64,000 nt of DNA. Source: Tetragonia tetragonoides (Eukaryota; Streptophyta; Magnoliopsida; Caryophyllales; Aizoaceae). Position 1 is the stretch's first letter. Every line of letters starts with the position of its first letter. A program made the translations under genes and the position numbers. Positions 44,608-57,600 of the stretch are shown piece by piece. The notes beneath the pieces were generated by a model. It made no database searches, was not told the origin of the DNA, and saw only the letters and a program-made list of their open reading frames with translations. Where the stretch lies: contig CM076142.1 of assembly GCA_038025085.1 (NCBI GenBank), forward strand, positions 10,700,501 to 10,764,500. Direction: 5' to 3'.

Positions 44608-47600
44608 ATGAGAGGTAACATGAACATACCTATGGATCAGGGGATCCAAAATGAGTCTAGTACAGGTGTTGCAAATAGGATATTGGTGCCGGGGAATACT
44701 GTAAATAAAAATTATGTCTCTGTACAAACGGGAGAGGAGTTCTCTTCGGAGTTTCTTCGCGATCGTCTTACTCCGAAAGTAGTTCCTCCCGGGCTACCCA
44801 TAGTTCAGAATCAAGAAATAGGGGTTGGATTGATCAATGAGAATGGTCGTCAAATGGGTTATGAAGATCTTACTAGGATACTTGGGTTGCGTAGAATGGA
44901 TTCTGAATGTGGTTCTGAGGTCTCTGAGTTTGTTTCAGCTAAAGGGTGTAATCCAGAGGTCGAGTGTTGGACTCATGTAGACAGGACAAGAGGTCATGTA
45001 GATGAGGGTGCAAATGGTCAGGGACCTTGGGATGCCAGCTGCGTCTTAAATTTTGATCAGGCGAATCTTGGATCAAGAGTTCCACCTATTGTTATTCCTC
45101 ATTCTCCTCATTCATATAACACTTATGAACCAGGAACTTCAGAGGGTTCACAGGGTTCACAACCTGGCAAGTTGAGGATTCTTTGCAGTTTTGGTGGTAA
45201 AATTTTGCCCAGGCCAAGTGATGCGAAACTCAGGTATGTTGGCGGAGAGACACGTATTGTTTCCATCAGAAAGAATATTTCATGGGAAGAACTTGTTTTC
45301 AAGACATCTGGTATATGTAATCAACCCCACTCTATAAAATACCAGCTTCCGGGTGAAGATCTTGATGCACTTATATCCGTGTCTTCTGATGAGGATCTTC
45401 AAAATATGTTGGAGGAATATCAGGGGATTGAAAGGTCAGCAGGGTCTCAAAGACTTCGAATTTTTCTAATCCCTACTAGTGAAACTGAAGCTCGTGGTTC
45501 AGGCAATCTCCAGCAGGCCAGCCCTGATTACGAATATGTTGTTGCTGTTAATGGTATAGTGGATCCTAGCCCTCAGAAGACCTCTGGGGAACAACTGCTG
45601 ACCGAAGGAATTAAGTCAGGTGCTGCATTGGATCGTGTTCCAAGCTTTCATGGAGATTCACCTTCATCTCTTCAGCGTTTGGGAAGCAAGGATGGTCTTA
45701 ACGTCTCTCATGCTGCGCATGCCACTAAGGAAGTCTTGAGTACAACCAGGTCGCCAGCTCAGTCTCCTTCATTCTCCACAAAGCTAGCTCAGAATGGCAA
45801 TACGAAGAGTACTGTAACACAATGGCATGAGGATAGCTTATGGAAACACAGCAACGAAAGCAGTCAAAGTACTAGTTCCTTCACCACAGCCCCACCACCT
45901 GTTGATCATTCCTTTGGTAAACCAAGTGTTCAGGGGCAAGAATCACATTTCCAAGCTCAGCAAGGAAGTAGAGATTTTGTAACTCCTAAAGCAACAGATG
46001 CTTACCATAATCATTTCGGTGGTCGGCCATCTCTGCTTGAGGGCAAGGCAATGCATCATGAGCGGTATATGTCACAAGTAGACACCCGAGCTTTCATGTT
46101 GGGATCAACTGATTCAATGGACTCCCATCATGGTATGATTCATGCAAATTCAGATTCACAGCTGCAGCAGTATGGAGAGAAGTCCGCATATTGTTCGCAG
46201 GAAGGAATGAGCCCATCTTCTCTCCTACACTATGCAAAGCCACTGGTATCTGCTCCTCCACAGGACAAGGTGCAGTTACAAGAGAATGTCCATACTGTCA
46301 AGCCTGAAGTTCAGAATCAGCTGGTGGATATAGAGCCCACTTCACCCCATAGAAGAATTGATCTTAACATTCCTGCTTATTCAGAACCATTGGACTGCAA
46401 TCAATATGTTGAAAGCAGCGGCAAGGCTATCAATGGTAGATCACAAGCTGGTGCAGAAGAGCGTGATAAATCTCATCTGCTCATGCAGAATCCTCATGAT
46501 TCTAATCCTTTAGGTCATCAAATGATGAATAGGATTCTCAACCCAGGTTCGCAGTTGTATGAGGGAATGTTAGATCAAAATGTATTGCCTTCTAAACCTG
46601 CAGAGTACAAGTTGCTGAATGGTAATTGCTACCACATCAATACTGATGCACAAGTGCCACAAGTATACCACCAGGTGGCACCTATTCCTGTTGATGCAAT
46701 GCCATCTGCCAGTGAAGTTTCTAAGCATCAGCATGGATATCGACTAGAAAATACTTCATCTGATTTTGTTAAAAATCTTCAAAACATCGAGGCTCAGCAG
46801 CGTAATCTTGATGGAGGGGTTACTGCTGACACTTTTGCCAGATCTCCGAGCACCTTATTGCAGCCTCATGGTCAGAATCAACAGATGGATCTGCTTTCAG
46901 GTTTGTCAGGTGATTCTTTTGCCCCCCCAGGACAGCAACCTGTTGCATGCCATAGAGATGAGGCTTCCCAGGAACAAATGCTGATCAATTCCTCAGCTGC
47001 ATGCCCATCAATAGTTTGTAATGAGGACTCTCGCTTTCCTATGCATGCAACAAAAGTTGCTGCTTATGGTGAGGGGAATCCATTCCAGCCTGATATTGGT
47101 CTAGATCAGCTGAAGAAGTTTGAACATGGACGTGGAAATGAATCATCAGTAATGGATAACAAAACGAGGCAAGCAAAACTGCCAAATATAGACAATCAAT
47201 ATCAGCTTGAGCCTCTGCTTGTAATTGAAGATGTGACCAATTGTATGTCCCGAGCAGTTGATTTTACCTCAACAATTACTCCTCATGTGGTGGATGCTGA
47301 CATTGATGGTTCCGAACAGCCAAGTGCGACTGAGGGGTATGGCATTGGCACAGAAATTGATTCCGAGGTACGGAAATTTCTTTCAGCTAGCAGTTTCTAT
47401 TGAATCAATTTATCTGCCTGGAGTTTGAATAGCTGTCTTGTCTGTATAGGGTGCTACAACTAATGTTGGCCGTAAGGATGACTCTTTCAGTGACGCTGTG
47501 ATGGCTGAAATAGAAGCTGGTCTCTATGGATTGCAGGTCAAAACAAATTTCTTTCGATTTGACATTGTATGCTCTTGTTGTGTATTAATTGTGCTGTTGG

Positions 47601-50600
47601 AACCATCTTAATCTCGTATCTTAAAAAGATTGGAACTACTTGATCTTGGTGGAAATTATCGGGTGATTTTGCTTGTACAACTTCTACTCTGTTTTGGGCC
47701 ATTCACTTGCTCATTTGACCCATTGATCTTAGTTGATAAAGCTGAATCCTGTTTTCTGTTTGATGCTGCTTTTGTTGCATGGTTTAATACTTTGAGATTG
47801 GAGATGAAGGTATTGAAGAGGATTTAAATGCTATATTGCTTAATCTGTATATTTGTGGGAAACTAGTAAATGTAGAATTTTAAAGGCTTGATTATCTGTT
47901 TCATTGATATATGATTGATGCAACGCAGATCATCAAGAATGCCGATCTTGAGGAACTAAGAGAATTAGGATCTGGTACATATGGAACTGTTTATCATGGA
48001 AAGTGGCGAGGAACAGATGTTGCTATCAAGAGAATTAAAAAGAGCTGTTTTTCGGGAAGATCATCAGAGCAAGAACGCTTGGTAAGTCTATTCCAAAAAG
48101 TCTAATCCAGATTTGGCATGTAGTCTTTACTCCTTTTTGGTTTCCTATAGCTTCCTCAGTTTGTGTTTTACTGGTAGTAAAGATGACTGCTCACAATATG
48201 CTCAATTTCCTGTTCCTTCATCCATTCCATAAAACAAGAGAGATAAGGGTGATAACAGAATAAACTTTTGGTAGTAGTATACTGGTGGACTGTAGCGTGC
48301 CATCATTGTGAATTTGTGTTTATCAGGTAATCTTACAATTTTCACTTTCATCAGACTGGAGACTTTTGGAGAGAAGCACAGATCCTTTCAAAACTTCATC
48401 ATCCAAATGTAGTTGCATTCTATGGTGTGGTTCCAGATGGAGCTGGAGGAACCTTGGCAACTGTGACTGAGTTCATGGTGAATGGTTCACTAAGGACTGT
48501 CTTACTTAAGAAGGATAGGTAAATCACCTCTCATGCTTAGTTCATAGTTTACATGAATCGTATCATGATTTCCTCTCTTATTCTTTCTTGGTTTTGTTTG
48601 GCAGATCTCTTGATCGTCGGAAGAAGCTCATGATTGCAATGGATGCAGCTTTTGGCATGGAATACCTGCACTCAAAAAATATTGTCCATTTCGATCTGAA
48701 ATGTGACAATTTGCTTGTTAATCTGAGAGACCCACAGAGGCCTGTTTGTAAGGTGTGTAATTCAACACCAATTCTTTTATATAACACATTGTGGATGAAT
48801 TTGAAGCATTAGTTTTATGGAATATGGAGGATATCACAAGTGGACATGGTTTTTAAATCCTCATATTTGTCAGGCACTCTGATGAACTCTTGTAGGACTC
48901 AGGTCTTCCTATTTTCCTTTGTTCAACTCCCATCTTCGGGAATCTTGGGCATGCAACTAATTCTAATGGGAGAGGGGTTTATCCTTGTGTCCTCATTTGT
49001 CCTGCGGGATAGATGCTAAAGTGTAGAATTATCTCAATTTGGTACTGTGACCTGTTCAATTTTCTGAAGTCTGAACTGTAAAAGTACAAGACTGTAGTGA
49101 GAGATAGTTCAATACACTTGAAGTGCTGTTTTTGAAAATTAAGCTACTTCAGTCCTCGGACTTGCCTTTAGCTAGTGTTTGGAGTTTGAAATTAGAACAA
49201 TTGGATGTCCAATTCTGGTGTTTGAATATAATTTTTTGAAACACATTTCTGAAGCATGGTATAATTAATCAAGTTGAGATTCTGAATTTGATTTGCCTAT
49301 TCAATTTAAACTTGTGTTGCTTGGTATAATTAAGAATTGAGACTGCTCTTTATTTATTTTTATTTTTTTTACCATAAATTGCATGACATTGAAGATAAAC
49401 CTGATTTAGAGTTATTTTTTCACCCCTTTAAAGGCGATAAGAAATCAAGAATACATATATTCCAAACATTAGATATGAATAAATGTAAAGGTGTACTTCC
49501 AAAGATGGAATTTAGTTTCAAAAATAAAAAGCAGTGATTGTGAAAACTAAATCCAATTCTAATTAACAGAAATGAGCACCGAAATATGTAGGTAATTGGA
49601 ATTCAAGTTGAATCCAAAATAGAATTTGTAAATTTGTGCACCAAACAGACACTTGTGCTGTCTTTTCAGCCCCCAGTTTAAGCTGGTTTTATGTATGTCT
49701 CTCATCTCAGTTCAGGCTAGGCTGATGTAGTCTATCATCTCAAATTTGACATTTTAAGTTGGCACTTCCAAATTATTTGTAAATCTTGTAACATATCTGC
49801 TCTCCATTGTTTGTGAACATATTATGATGGTTTATGGATTGGTTTACTATGAAATGCTTGTATGTGGACTGAGGTTTCTAACATGGAAACTCCTCAAACT
49901 CAAGAATGAGGAACATGCCTTCTTTATAATTACACACATAGCCAGTTATTTACGTAGATGATGAAGTGCACAGTCAATGAGCTTACACCCTTGTAGGCCA
50001 AAGCTTTCCAAGATTGCCACTGTTGTTAAGTTTCTGACGCACTCTCCTATTCTTGTGGGTTAATTACTTGTCGGTGGACTGTATTTTAAGTGTATGAGTA
50101 AGTCCCCAAATGGTCAGTGCTGGTGGGGTGAAATGGCTCGCAATATCAAACTGTATATTTTTTTCCTGAGAGAAATTGTTCTTAGAATGAATAAGCTTTT
50201 CTTCGCTCTTTTATTTGTGCACTGGGTTTTTATTGTTGTTAGTATCCTTTACTTGGGGTATAAATTGGCCAATTTTTGACATCACTTCTTAATAATAACT
50301 TTTATTGGAAATCCAACAATGTTTACTGATAAGTCTGTTTAGGTTGGAGATTTTGGCTTGTCAAGAATCAAGCGTAATACACTGGTTTCTGGTGGTGTCC
50401 GGGGAACACTTCCATGGATGGCACCAGAACTGTTGAATGGCAGCAGCAGCAAGGTTTCTGACAAGGTTGGAATGAACTCAATTTCATTCTGTCTTGTATT
50501 TTTGCAAATCAGTAAAGCCGGTTTCATGAGAATATTATGGATTCTTGCAGGTTGACGTCTTCTCATTTGGCATTGCAATGTGGGAGATCTTGACCGGAGA

Positions 50601-52452
50601 GGAGCCCTATGCAAACATGCACTGTGGTGCAATCATAGGTAAAGTGATATTGGCCTTGTGAGTTGTGACTTGACACGCCTTTTGTTGTCATTTCTGCTTG
50701 ATAGCTTGTAGCTCTCCCTTTTGGATTCGGATTCAGCATGTTTTGGGTGCGACAATTCTTTAGGCAACATGATTACATTTCAGATCTGCATGTTTATGTT
50801 CTTCATGCATAGGAAGAAAATAAGATAGGCTTTATGCAACTGAGCCAATGAGAACTCCCTCTAAGTTTCATTTATGATCTTTCAGGATGAAATTTTATTA
50901 TATTTATTGAAATTCAGCTTTTGAGTGATTCTGTTGATGTACAAGTGTAGAGGTTTTTTCATTTGAATGTGCTTATTCTTTTTTCATTTTGAATGTTCTG
51001 AGATGCATGTGCCCGGTATTACTTCCAAGCATCCACTTCGCAGACTGAGCCAATGTCAACGCATTCTAACCTCATATTTTGCACCATTAAACAATACTAT
51101 GTAGATTTTAGTGATCACTTTAAACATGCTTACTGGGAGAAAGCAGTAGGGATTTTGCTTCACAAAGACACTGTGTTTGCATTGTTTTCCATTAACTAAA
51201 AACTTGAAATGAAAAGAACAAAGGGAAAAGCAAAGGTAAGGAAAAAAGACATTGTGCATATTTTATGTCTATTCGTCCACTACAAACTTGCAAGTCCTTT
51301 CCAGTTAACTGTGCCTTGCACTTTGGAGCTGCATGTTTATAAGGCAACAATTGTTTGTCATTCAAATGCTGAAGTTGGATTACTCAGAAAACTCCCAGTT
51401 AACTTATGATCTGCAATTTGGTTAAATTTGACTCATCTAAGTATCATTAACTTTAGGAAGTGGAAAGTAAGGAATTTGGGAAGTTAAAACCAGAAAGTCT
51501 AGCAGCAAAGACAGAAGTGGAAACTAAGTCGAGAAGTTACAAGTGACAAAATATGCCTTTTTGTTGGATTGTTGAGAGTTGAGTGCTTATGCCAAAAGAG
51601 TTGAAATGATGCTTCAGCCTTTTGTCGCTGTGGTTTTTTGAAACCATGTGTAGAAGTATTATTATGGTGTGAGCTGAACATAGCTGAAGACTGAAATTAT
51701 ATTTAAGTCGGGATTCAACAACTACTACTTCCTGTTCCACTTTGAGTTTCCCGCTTCCTGTTTTAGAGTATAGTTGAGGAGTAACCGAGTAAGGGTGAAA
51801 TTTTAAGTAGGTTGACCTGAAATAAATCATGAAACAGTTGAAAAGTAGATTACAGAGGGAATAGTTAATGTTCATGTATCTGATTCTGATCTTTATGTTT
51901 GGGGTTCCTGCTCTGCTGGAGAGGTAGCAGACTCTTCAAGAAAGGTATATGAATAATAATTTTGCGTAATTGAAGAATTATTGACCTGTTATATTTGACT
52001 TATAAGCCCTTTATGACGGTTGGTTTGACAAACGTTTAGTTATAATGTCTGTCTCTTCTCATCCAAAAATGAAGCTTGTGCCAAATAGAAAATACAGTTT
52101 TCCAAATGATGTCAGCTCTTCATGTTTCCAGCCCAAATGGACCAAATTCTTGAAGTGGTGGTTGTTTATTATTCTACCATGTGTGATAAGCTGTGGCTAC
52201 AATGTTGTTTTAGTTTCTCATGGGCCTGTTCTCTAAAAAACAGGGGGTATTTTGAAGAACACTCTCCGACCAATTGTTCCAGAATGCTGTGATCCCGAGT
52301 GGAGAAAATTGATGGAACAATGCTGGTCAAGTGACCCTGATACCCGGCCTACATTCACAGAGGTGACTAATAGACTACGTACGATGTCTGCTTCTCTCCC
52401 GTCTAGGGGACATCAACACCAGGTACAGAAACTTGATCTATTACATGAGTGA
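44608..52452 (+). CDS. PB1-domain Raf-like MAPKKK, group B4 type
   Basis: Cytosolic Ser/Thr kinase of about 1243 residues. Eight coding exons with matching phases: 44608-47367, 47450-47536, 47929-48081, 48355-48518, 48605-48752, 50343-50465, 50551-50638, 52244-52452. PB1 domain at about residues 188-289 ([29 protein letters not shown]), a long disordered Ser/Gln-rich middle, then the kinase domain from about 950: glycine loop [13 protein letters not shown] lysine, HFDLKCDN catalytic loop, [14 protein letters not shown], and a C-lobe ending near LRTMSA. The HFDLK loop (Phe instead of Arg) is usual in this group. B4 Rafs are known to activate SnRK2 kinases in osmotic stress; a role here is by family. 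The ATG at 44608 follows an in-frame TGA at 44581, so the upstream TTG is not used. The 3' end may be spliced differently (see findings). Confidence 0.9.
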
Positions 52453-52981
52453 TCAGAGTTCAGTCTTTTTGTCCAGAAAAACTAAATACTGTTTTCACTG
52501 TCTTTCCAGAAATCTCTACTTGGGTAGAGGATATAGAAGCTGAAGTATCAAGCGAGCGAGTAAAATTTTGTTCCTTCTTACTTTGGTTAATGTTGTAATT
52601 TTGTCCCCATTTTTTTTTTTTTTGTGAGTAGCTGTATCCAGTCCATTTTTTCATTCTTTTGATATAAGATCACAGTATCTACCCAGGCTTATGCCATACT
52701 CTGGTTTCTTTGCCATGAGCTTTTTTGCTGAACAAAGATTGTATATATACACCTTACTATATAAGTACCAAAACGGGCTCTTTCAATTATATTATTTTCC
52801 TTGCTCAATATGCTGACACAGCAGCCCTGTAAATTCTAAAGGGGATTGCTTAACGTAAATTACAAATTGCTTAACGCAAATTTTTTTTCCCAAAATATCT
52901 CTAACAATTTTGTCACCCCGTTTTTTTCTTTTTTTTTTGAGAGGGACCCCTCTTTTCACTCTCCTCCTTTTCTCTGTTTTA
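52453..52981. other. 3' untranslated and downstream region of the MAPKKK gene
   Basis: No coding sequence is seen apart from the possible alternative last exon at 52510-52527. T-rich stretches precede the SINE target site. Confidence 0.4.
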
Positions 52982-52997
52982 ATTCTCCATGTATCTC
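52981..52997. repeat. first copy of the triple target site
   Basis: AATTCTCCATGTATCTC. Further copies are at 53218-53236 and 58810-58827, each directly after an A-tail. Confidence 0.9.
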
Positions 52998-53218
52998 TAA
53001 ACCAACATAGGTTGGTCTAGTGGTTTGATCTTTGGTTTCCTTACCCACCACCAAGGATCAAATCCCACTAGGGGCATTTGGGATCCCTTTCCCCTTATTC
53101 CTCCTTCTCCCCAAATGCCTGCCCACTAAGCTCCTGGGCCTTAAACCCGAGATGGGTCAGCCTGAAAGCGGGCCTCCTTACCTTACAAAAAAAAAAAAAA
53201 AAAAATAAAAATAAAAAA
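52998..53218 (+). mobile_element. tRNA-derived SINE with A-tail
   Basis: GGTTGGTCTAGTGGTTTGATC (box A) and AAGGATCAAATCCC (box B) are followed by a body ending CCTCCTTACCTTAC and a long A-tail. It is flanked by the target repeat at 52981 and 53219. The family differs from those at 25114 and 42775. Confidence 0.85.
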
Positions 53219-53393
53219 ATTCTCCATGTATCTCAATATATACAAAGTTTTCAAAATATCAAAATTACTACAAATATTTACATTTTAAGAAATAGGTTAC
53301 AGAGTCTCTCCCCACCGCTATTGCTGTGAGGGTTTGAGTGTTCCCCTGTCTTGTACCGGTTGACCCCCTCGAAGCGTGGGATTTTCTAGCCCC

Positions 53394-54678
53394 ATGGCTG
53401 ATCTGTTGGCAGAAGAGTGCTCCAAATTAAATATAGAAGAAGATGATGATGATATTGTTGACTTAGGGGGTGGGGGTGAGAATATCCCAAACCCTAGGAT
53501 TGAGTTATCGGTGGTAGGGAAGATTTTGACTGAACGGGCTATCAATTTTGAGGCCTTTAAGAGAACAATGACGCAGGTGTGGTCGCTCAAGCAGAAAGTG
53601 GTGTTTAGGGCCATTGAAAGTAATCTCTTTATATTGCAATCCCTTCACTGGAGGGATAAGGAAAAAGTTATGGATGGTTCGCCTTGGAGTTTTGACCATA
53701 ACCTTATTGTCTTGCGTGATATCAAACAAGATGAGCAACCTTCATCTAATTACGCACTGTCCTTTTTGGATACGTATTTATGACCTACCTTTTGGGAGCA
53801 GGAAGGAGGCAGATGCTAGGGCAGTGGCTGCGAAAGTAGGGGCAATTATTCAAGTTGAGGAGGATGAGTTAGGGTGGGACAAATCTATTAGGGTTCGTGT
53901 GAACTTGGATGTGCGAAAACCTTTGAAACACACCCAACGTATCCGCGACATGACGGGAAAGATTGTTACTGTGGATCTAAAATACGAGCGCCTACCCAAT
54001 TATTGCTACTTGTGTGGTAGGCTAGGGCATATTGAAAGAGATTGTTCCTTTGTTTCTGAGGAAGAAAGGGATGGTGAGCGGGGATAGGGACCTTGGATTC
54101 GTGCTTCGCCGCGGAAGGGAAGAGAAAAAATGAGGGAGGAAGTACAATCACTGGTAAGCTGCAGGAAGGCCCTGGTTTTCCACAGTAAGCCAAAGGAGTT
54201 GAAGGGGAGGAAAGAAGCTGTAAATGGAACGAATGGAAGGGAGCAAGAGGGAGTGGTGCAGGGGGAGGGGGAGGCTTCTAGCTTTATTGGCAAGGCACAA
54301 CTAGCTCCTGTACCTCCATCTAAGGAGGTTGAGAAATCTGTTAATGTGGCAAGCACAGCTTCGAGCGAGAAAACCCAGTCCAATGAAAGCGTGAGTATCC
54401 TTAACACTGGACAAAATGGGAGTGAAAACCAAGGGGAGGGTAAAAGTGCTCTTGGAAAATGGAGGCGAATGAAAGGGCGGCATGTAAGGTCTGATGGTGG
54501 AGATAATGCAGAGATGGTGCGAAAGAGAGGAGTTGAGGAGGGTGGAGAGGTGAATGGAGGAAAACAGGGAATGGAGATTAATTCTGTAGGCAAGAAGGCA
54601 AAGGCGTTTGATATTTTTGGCTCCAGTGATTTGAGCTTTAAGGCGGGTGCCTCGGAGAGGACCCGCCGAGCGCCATGA
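53394..54678 (+). pseudogene. LINE 2 ORF1 (DUF4283 and CCHC protein)
   Basis: Starts MADLLAEECSKLNIEED at 53394. The DUF4283-like part (WSLKQKVVFRAIESNLFILQ) is in one frame up to about 53760, where an indel moves the frame. It continues with PFWIRIYDLPFG and the knuckle CYLCGRLGHIERDC. An in-frame TAG at 54085-54087 precedes GPWIRASP, a motif normally continuous with the knuckle region. The frame then stays open to TGA at 54676-54678. Confidence 0.85.
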
Positions 54679-57600
54679 ATCTCTTATGTTGGAACTGCCG
54701 AGGGTTGGGGAGTCCCGAGGCAGTTGACGCACTTCACGGCCTAGTGAAGAAAGAAAATCCCTCCCTTGTCTTTCTCTCGGAGACCAAAGCTTACTCTAGA
54801 GAGATGGAAAGGGTGAAGCGTAGACTTAATTTCGGTAGTGGTGTTTTTGTAGATGCTAGAGGACGTTCGGGGGGGTCTTGCTCTTTTTTGGAGTGGGGAC
54901 CTACAAGTTAGTTTGCGGTGCATGGATCCGCACTGCATTGATGTCATGGTGACGGAGGAGAACGGCAGCACTTGGCGTTTCACAGGGTTGTATGGATGGT
55001 CGGAGACGAAAAATAAGCATAAAACTTGGGAACTGATGAGACGGTTGGGGGAGCAAAGTCAGGGCCATGGGTTGTAGCAGGTGACTTCAATGAGGTACTT
55101 TTTGAGACGGAGAAGCGTGGGGGTAACCCATGCGATTTTCATTCGCTCCAAGCTTTTCGAGGAGTAGTTGACGAGCTGGGGTTATGTGATGTTCGATTTG
55201 TGGGGTTGGAATTCACGTGGTCCAATAGAAGAAGTGATGATGATTTTGTGGAAAAGCGACTTGATAGGGTGTTGACAACTGAGGAATGGTTGGACATGTA
55301 TCCTCAGGCTAAACTTACGAACATGGTGTGGGATGGGTCTGATCACTCCCCACTTGTGGTTACCTTGACACCTTCAGCACCCATGAACAGAAACTTTGTG
55401 AAGCGTCGTTTTCAGTTTGAAGCACGTTGGCTACATGAGGAGGGGTTTAATGATGTGATGAAGGAAACGTGGCAGCGAGCAAATGCCGAAACTGCAGGTG
55501 GCGGGTTCAGCGAGAAGCTCAAAGCTTGTGGTGAGATGGTGCAAACATGGGATAAGGAGACGTTTGGCAACATTCCCCGTAGGCTGATTTGGTTACAGCG
55601 TCGTTTGAACAGACTACGACAGATGAGACAGTCACAAGTTGTTTTGGATGAGACTCGAGGAGTGGAAAAGGAGTTACGTGTATTGAGACGAGCACGTGAG
55701 ACAGAAGCTTGGCAAAGATGTCGTCCTTTTCATCTAAGGGACGGCGATCGTAACACTGCATATTTCCACACCAAGGCTGCACAAAGAAGGAAACGTAATG
55801 TCATCCGAAAGCTCACTGATAAGAATGGTGTTATGCAGACTGAAAAACAGAAGCTTCACGAGGTAATCCTTGACTACTTTGGTGGCTTGTTTACATCCTC
55901 TCAGCCTTCACTTGATGTAGAAGATTTTGAGGCGGTCGAACCACGAGTCACGGAGGAGATGGCACAAAACTGACCAAGCCCTATGCTCGGGATGAGGTGG
56001 TGGAGGCACTAAAGAAAATGCACCCCTGCAAATCCTCGGGCCCTGACGAGATGCCTGCCATTTTTTATCAACAACACGGGGACTTGGTCGGTGATGAGGT
56101 AACCCAGGTTGTTCTGGGAATTCTGAACGGAGGTGCAATGCCATTAGGGTTCAATCACACGAATGTAGTACTGATCCCCAAGGTTAAGGAACCAGAGCGG
56201 ATGAAGGACCTTCCCCCGATTAGCTTATGTAATGTGAGCTACAAGATAGTATCAAAAGTGATGGCAAACCGATTGAAAAAGATGCTTCCTGATATTATTG
56301 CCGATAGTCAAAGTGCCTTTGTCCCGGGGAGATTAATAACAGATAATATCTTGGTAGCTTTTGAGGTTTTTCACCATATGAATCATCAAAAGGTTACCAA
56401 GAGAGGCTCCATGGCCATGAAATTTGATATGAGCAAGGCCTATGATCAAGTTGAGTGGGCGTATTTAAAAGGTATTATGCTGAAAATGGGGTTCCCAATG
56501 AGATGGGTAGAGCTGGTAATGAAATGTCTCTCCAAGGTAACATATTCTTTTTTGGTTAATGGAGAACCAGTAGGTCACCTTGTTCCAGGGCGGGGATTAC
56601 GGCAAGGCGACCCTATTTCGCCTTATCTCTTCCTACTATGTGCGGAGGGGTTGACAGCTATGATTAAGCAAGCAAATGCAAGGAAAGATACATGGAGTGA
56701 AGGTGTGTAGAGGTGCTCCGGAAATCACTCACTTATTGTTTGCAGATGACAGTGTCTTATTTGCTAGGGCTAATGACCGAGAAGCGCAAGTAATTGTTGA
56801 TATCTTGAGAAAGTACGAAGGTCTGTCGGGGCAACTTGTAAATTTTGACAAGTCAGAGCTGTCTTTTAGCAAGGGGCTGCAAGCGGACAAGAGAGAGGCG
56901 GTGAAGAGCATTCTACAATTTCAAGAAGTGGACTGGCACGAGAAGTACTTGGGTCTTCCAACGCTCATTTGGAGATCAAAGAAGATCACTTTTGCTTCAA
57001 TAAAAGACAGAGTTTGGAAAAAGCTACAAGGATGGAAGGAGAAGTTATTGTCGAAAGCGGGGAAGGAAGTACTTATAAAGGTTGTGGCTCATGCGATCCC
57101 AACTTATGCAATGAGTTGCTTTCGATTGCCTAGTACTTTCTGTAATGAAATCCATAGTATTATAAGTAACTTCTGGTGGGGTAGCTCTAACAAATCGAGA
57201 GGCATTCACTGGAAGAGTTGGGAATGGCTATGTAGACCCAAGGAGGAGGGCGGTATGGGCTTCCGAGATTTAAATTCTTTTAATGAAGCTTTGCTAGCCA
57301 AGCAGTTCTGGAGAATGCATCTAATGCCGGGGTCACTAGTTAGTCGAGTCTTCAAAGCCCGATATTTCCCACGCAATTCAATATGGGAAGCGGGGGACGC
57401 GTTTCAGCCGAGCTTTACATAGCGCAGTATCTTGGGAGTTAGACACCTAGTTGAAAGAGGCAGTGGCTCGCGAATTGGTACAGGGGATAGCGTGAACATC
57501 TGGAGGGACAAATGGGTGATGGGAGCGTCACAGGGCAGAGTCTTTACACCATCTCGTCTACTTGGAGATGATGCAAAAGTCTCGTGCCTCATTGATCCTC

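Noticed and set aside
47368..47403. Stop of the MAPKKK first exon frame at 47403
   Set aside because: GAG|GTACGG at 47367 is a donor, and the next exons continue into a kinase domain in phase; the frame end is intronic.
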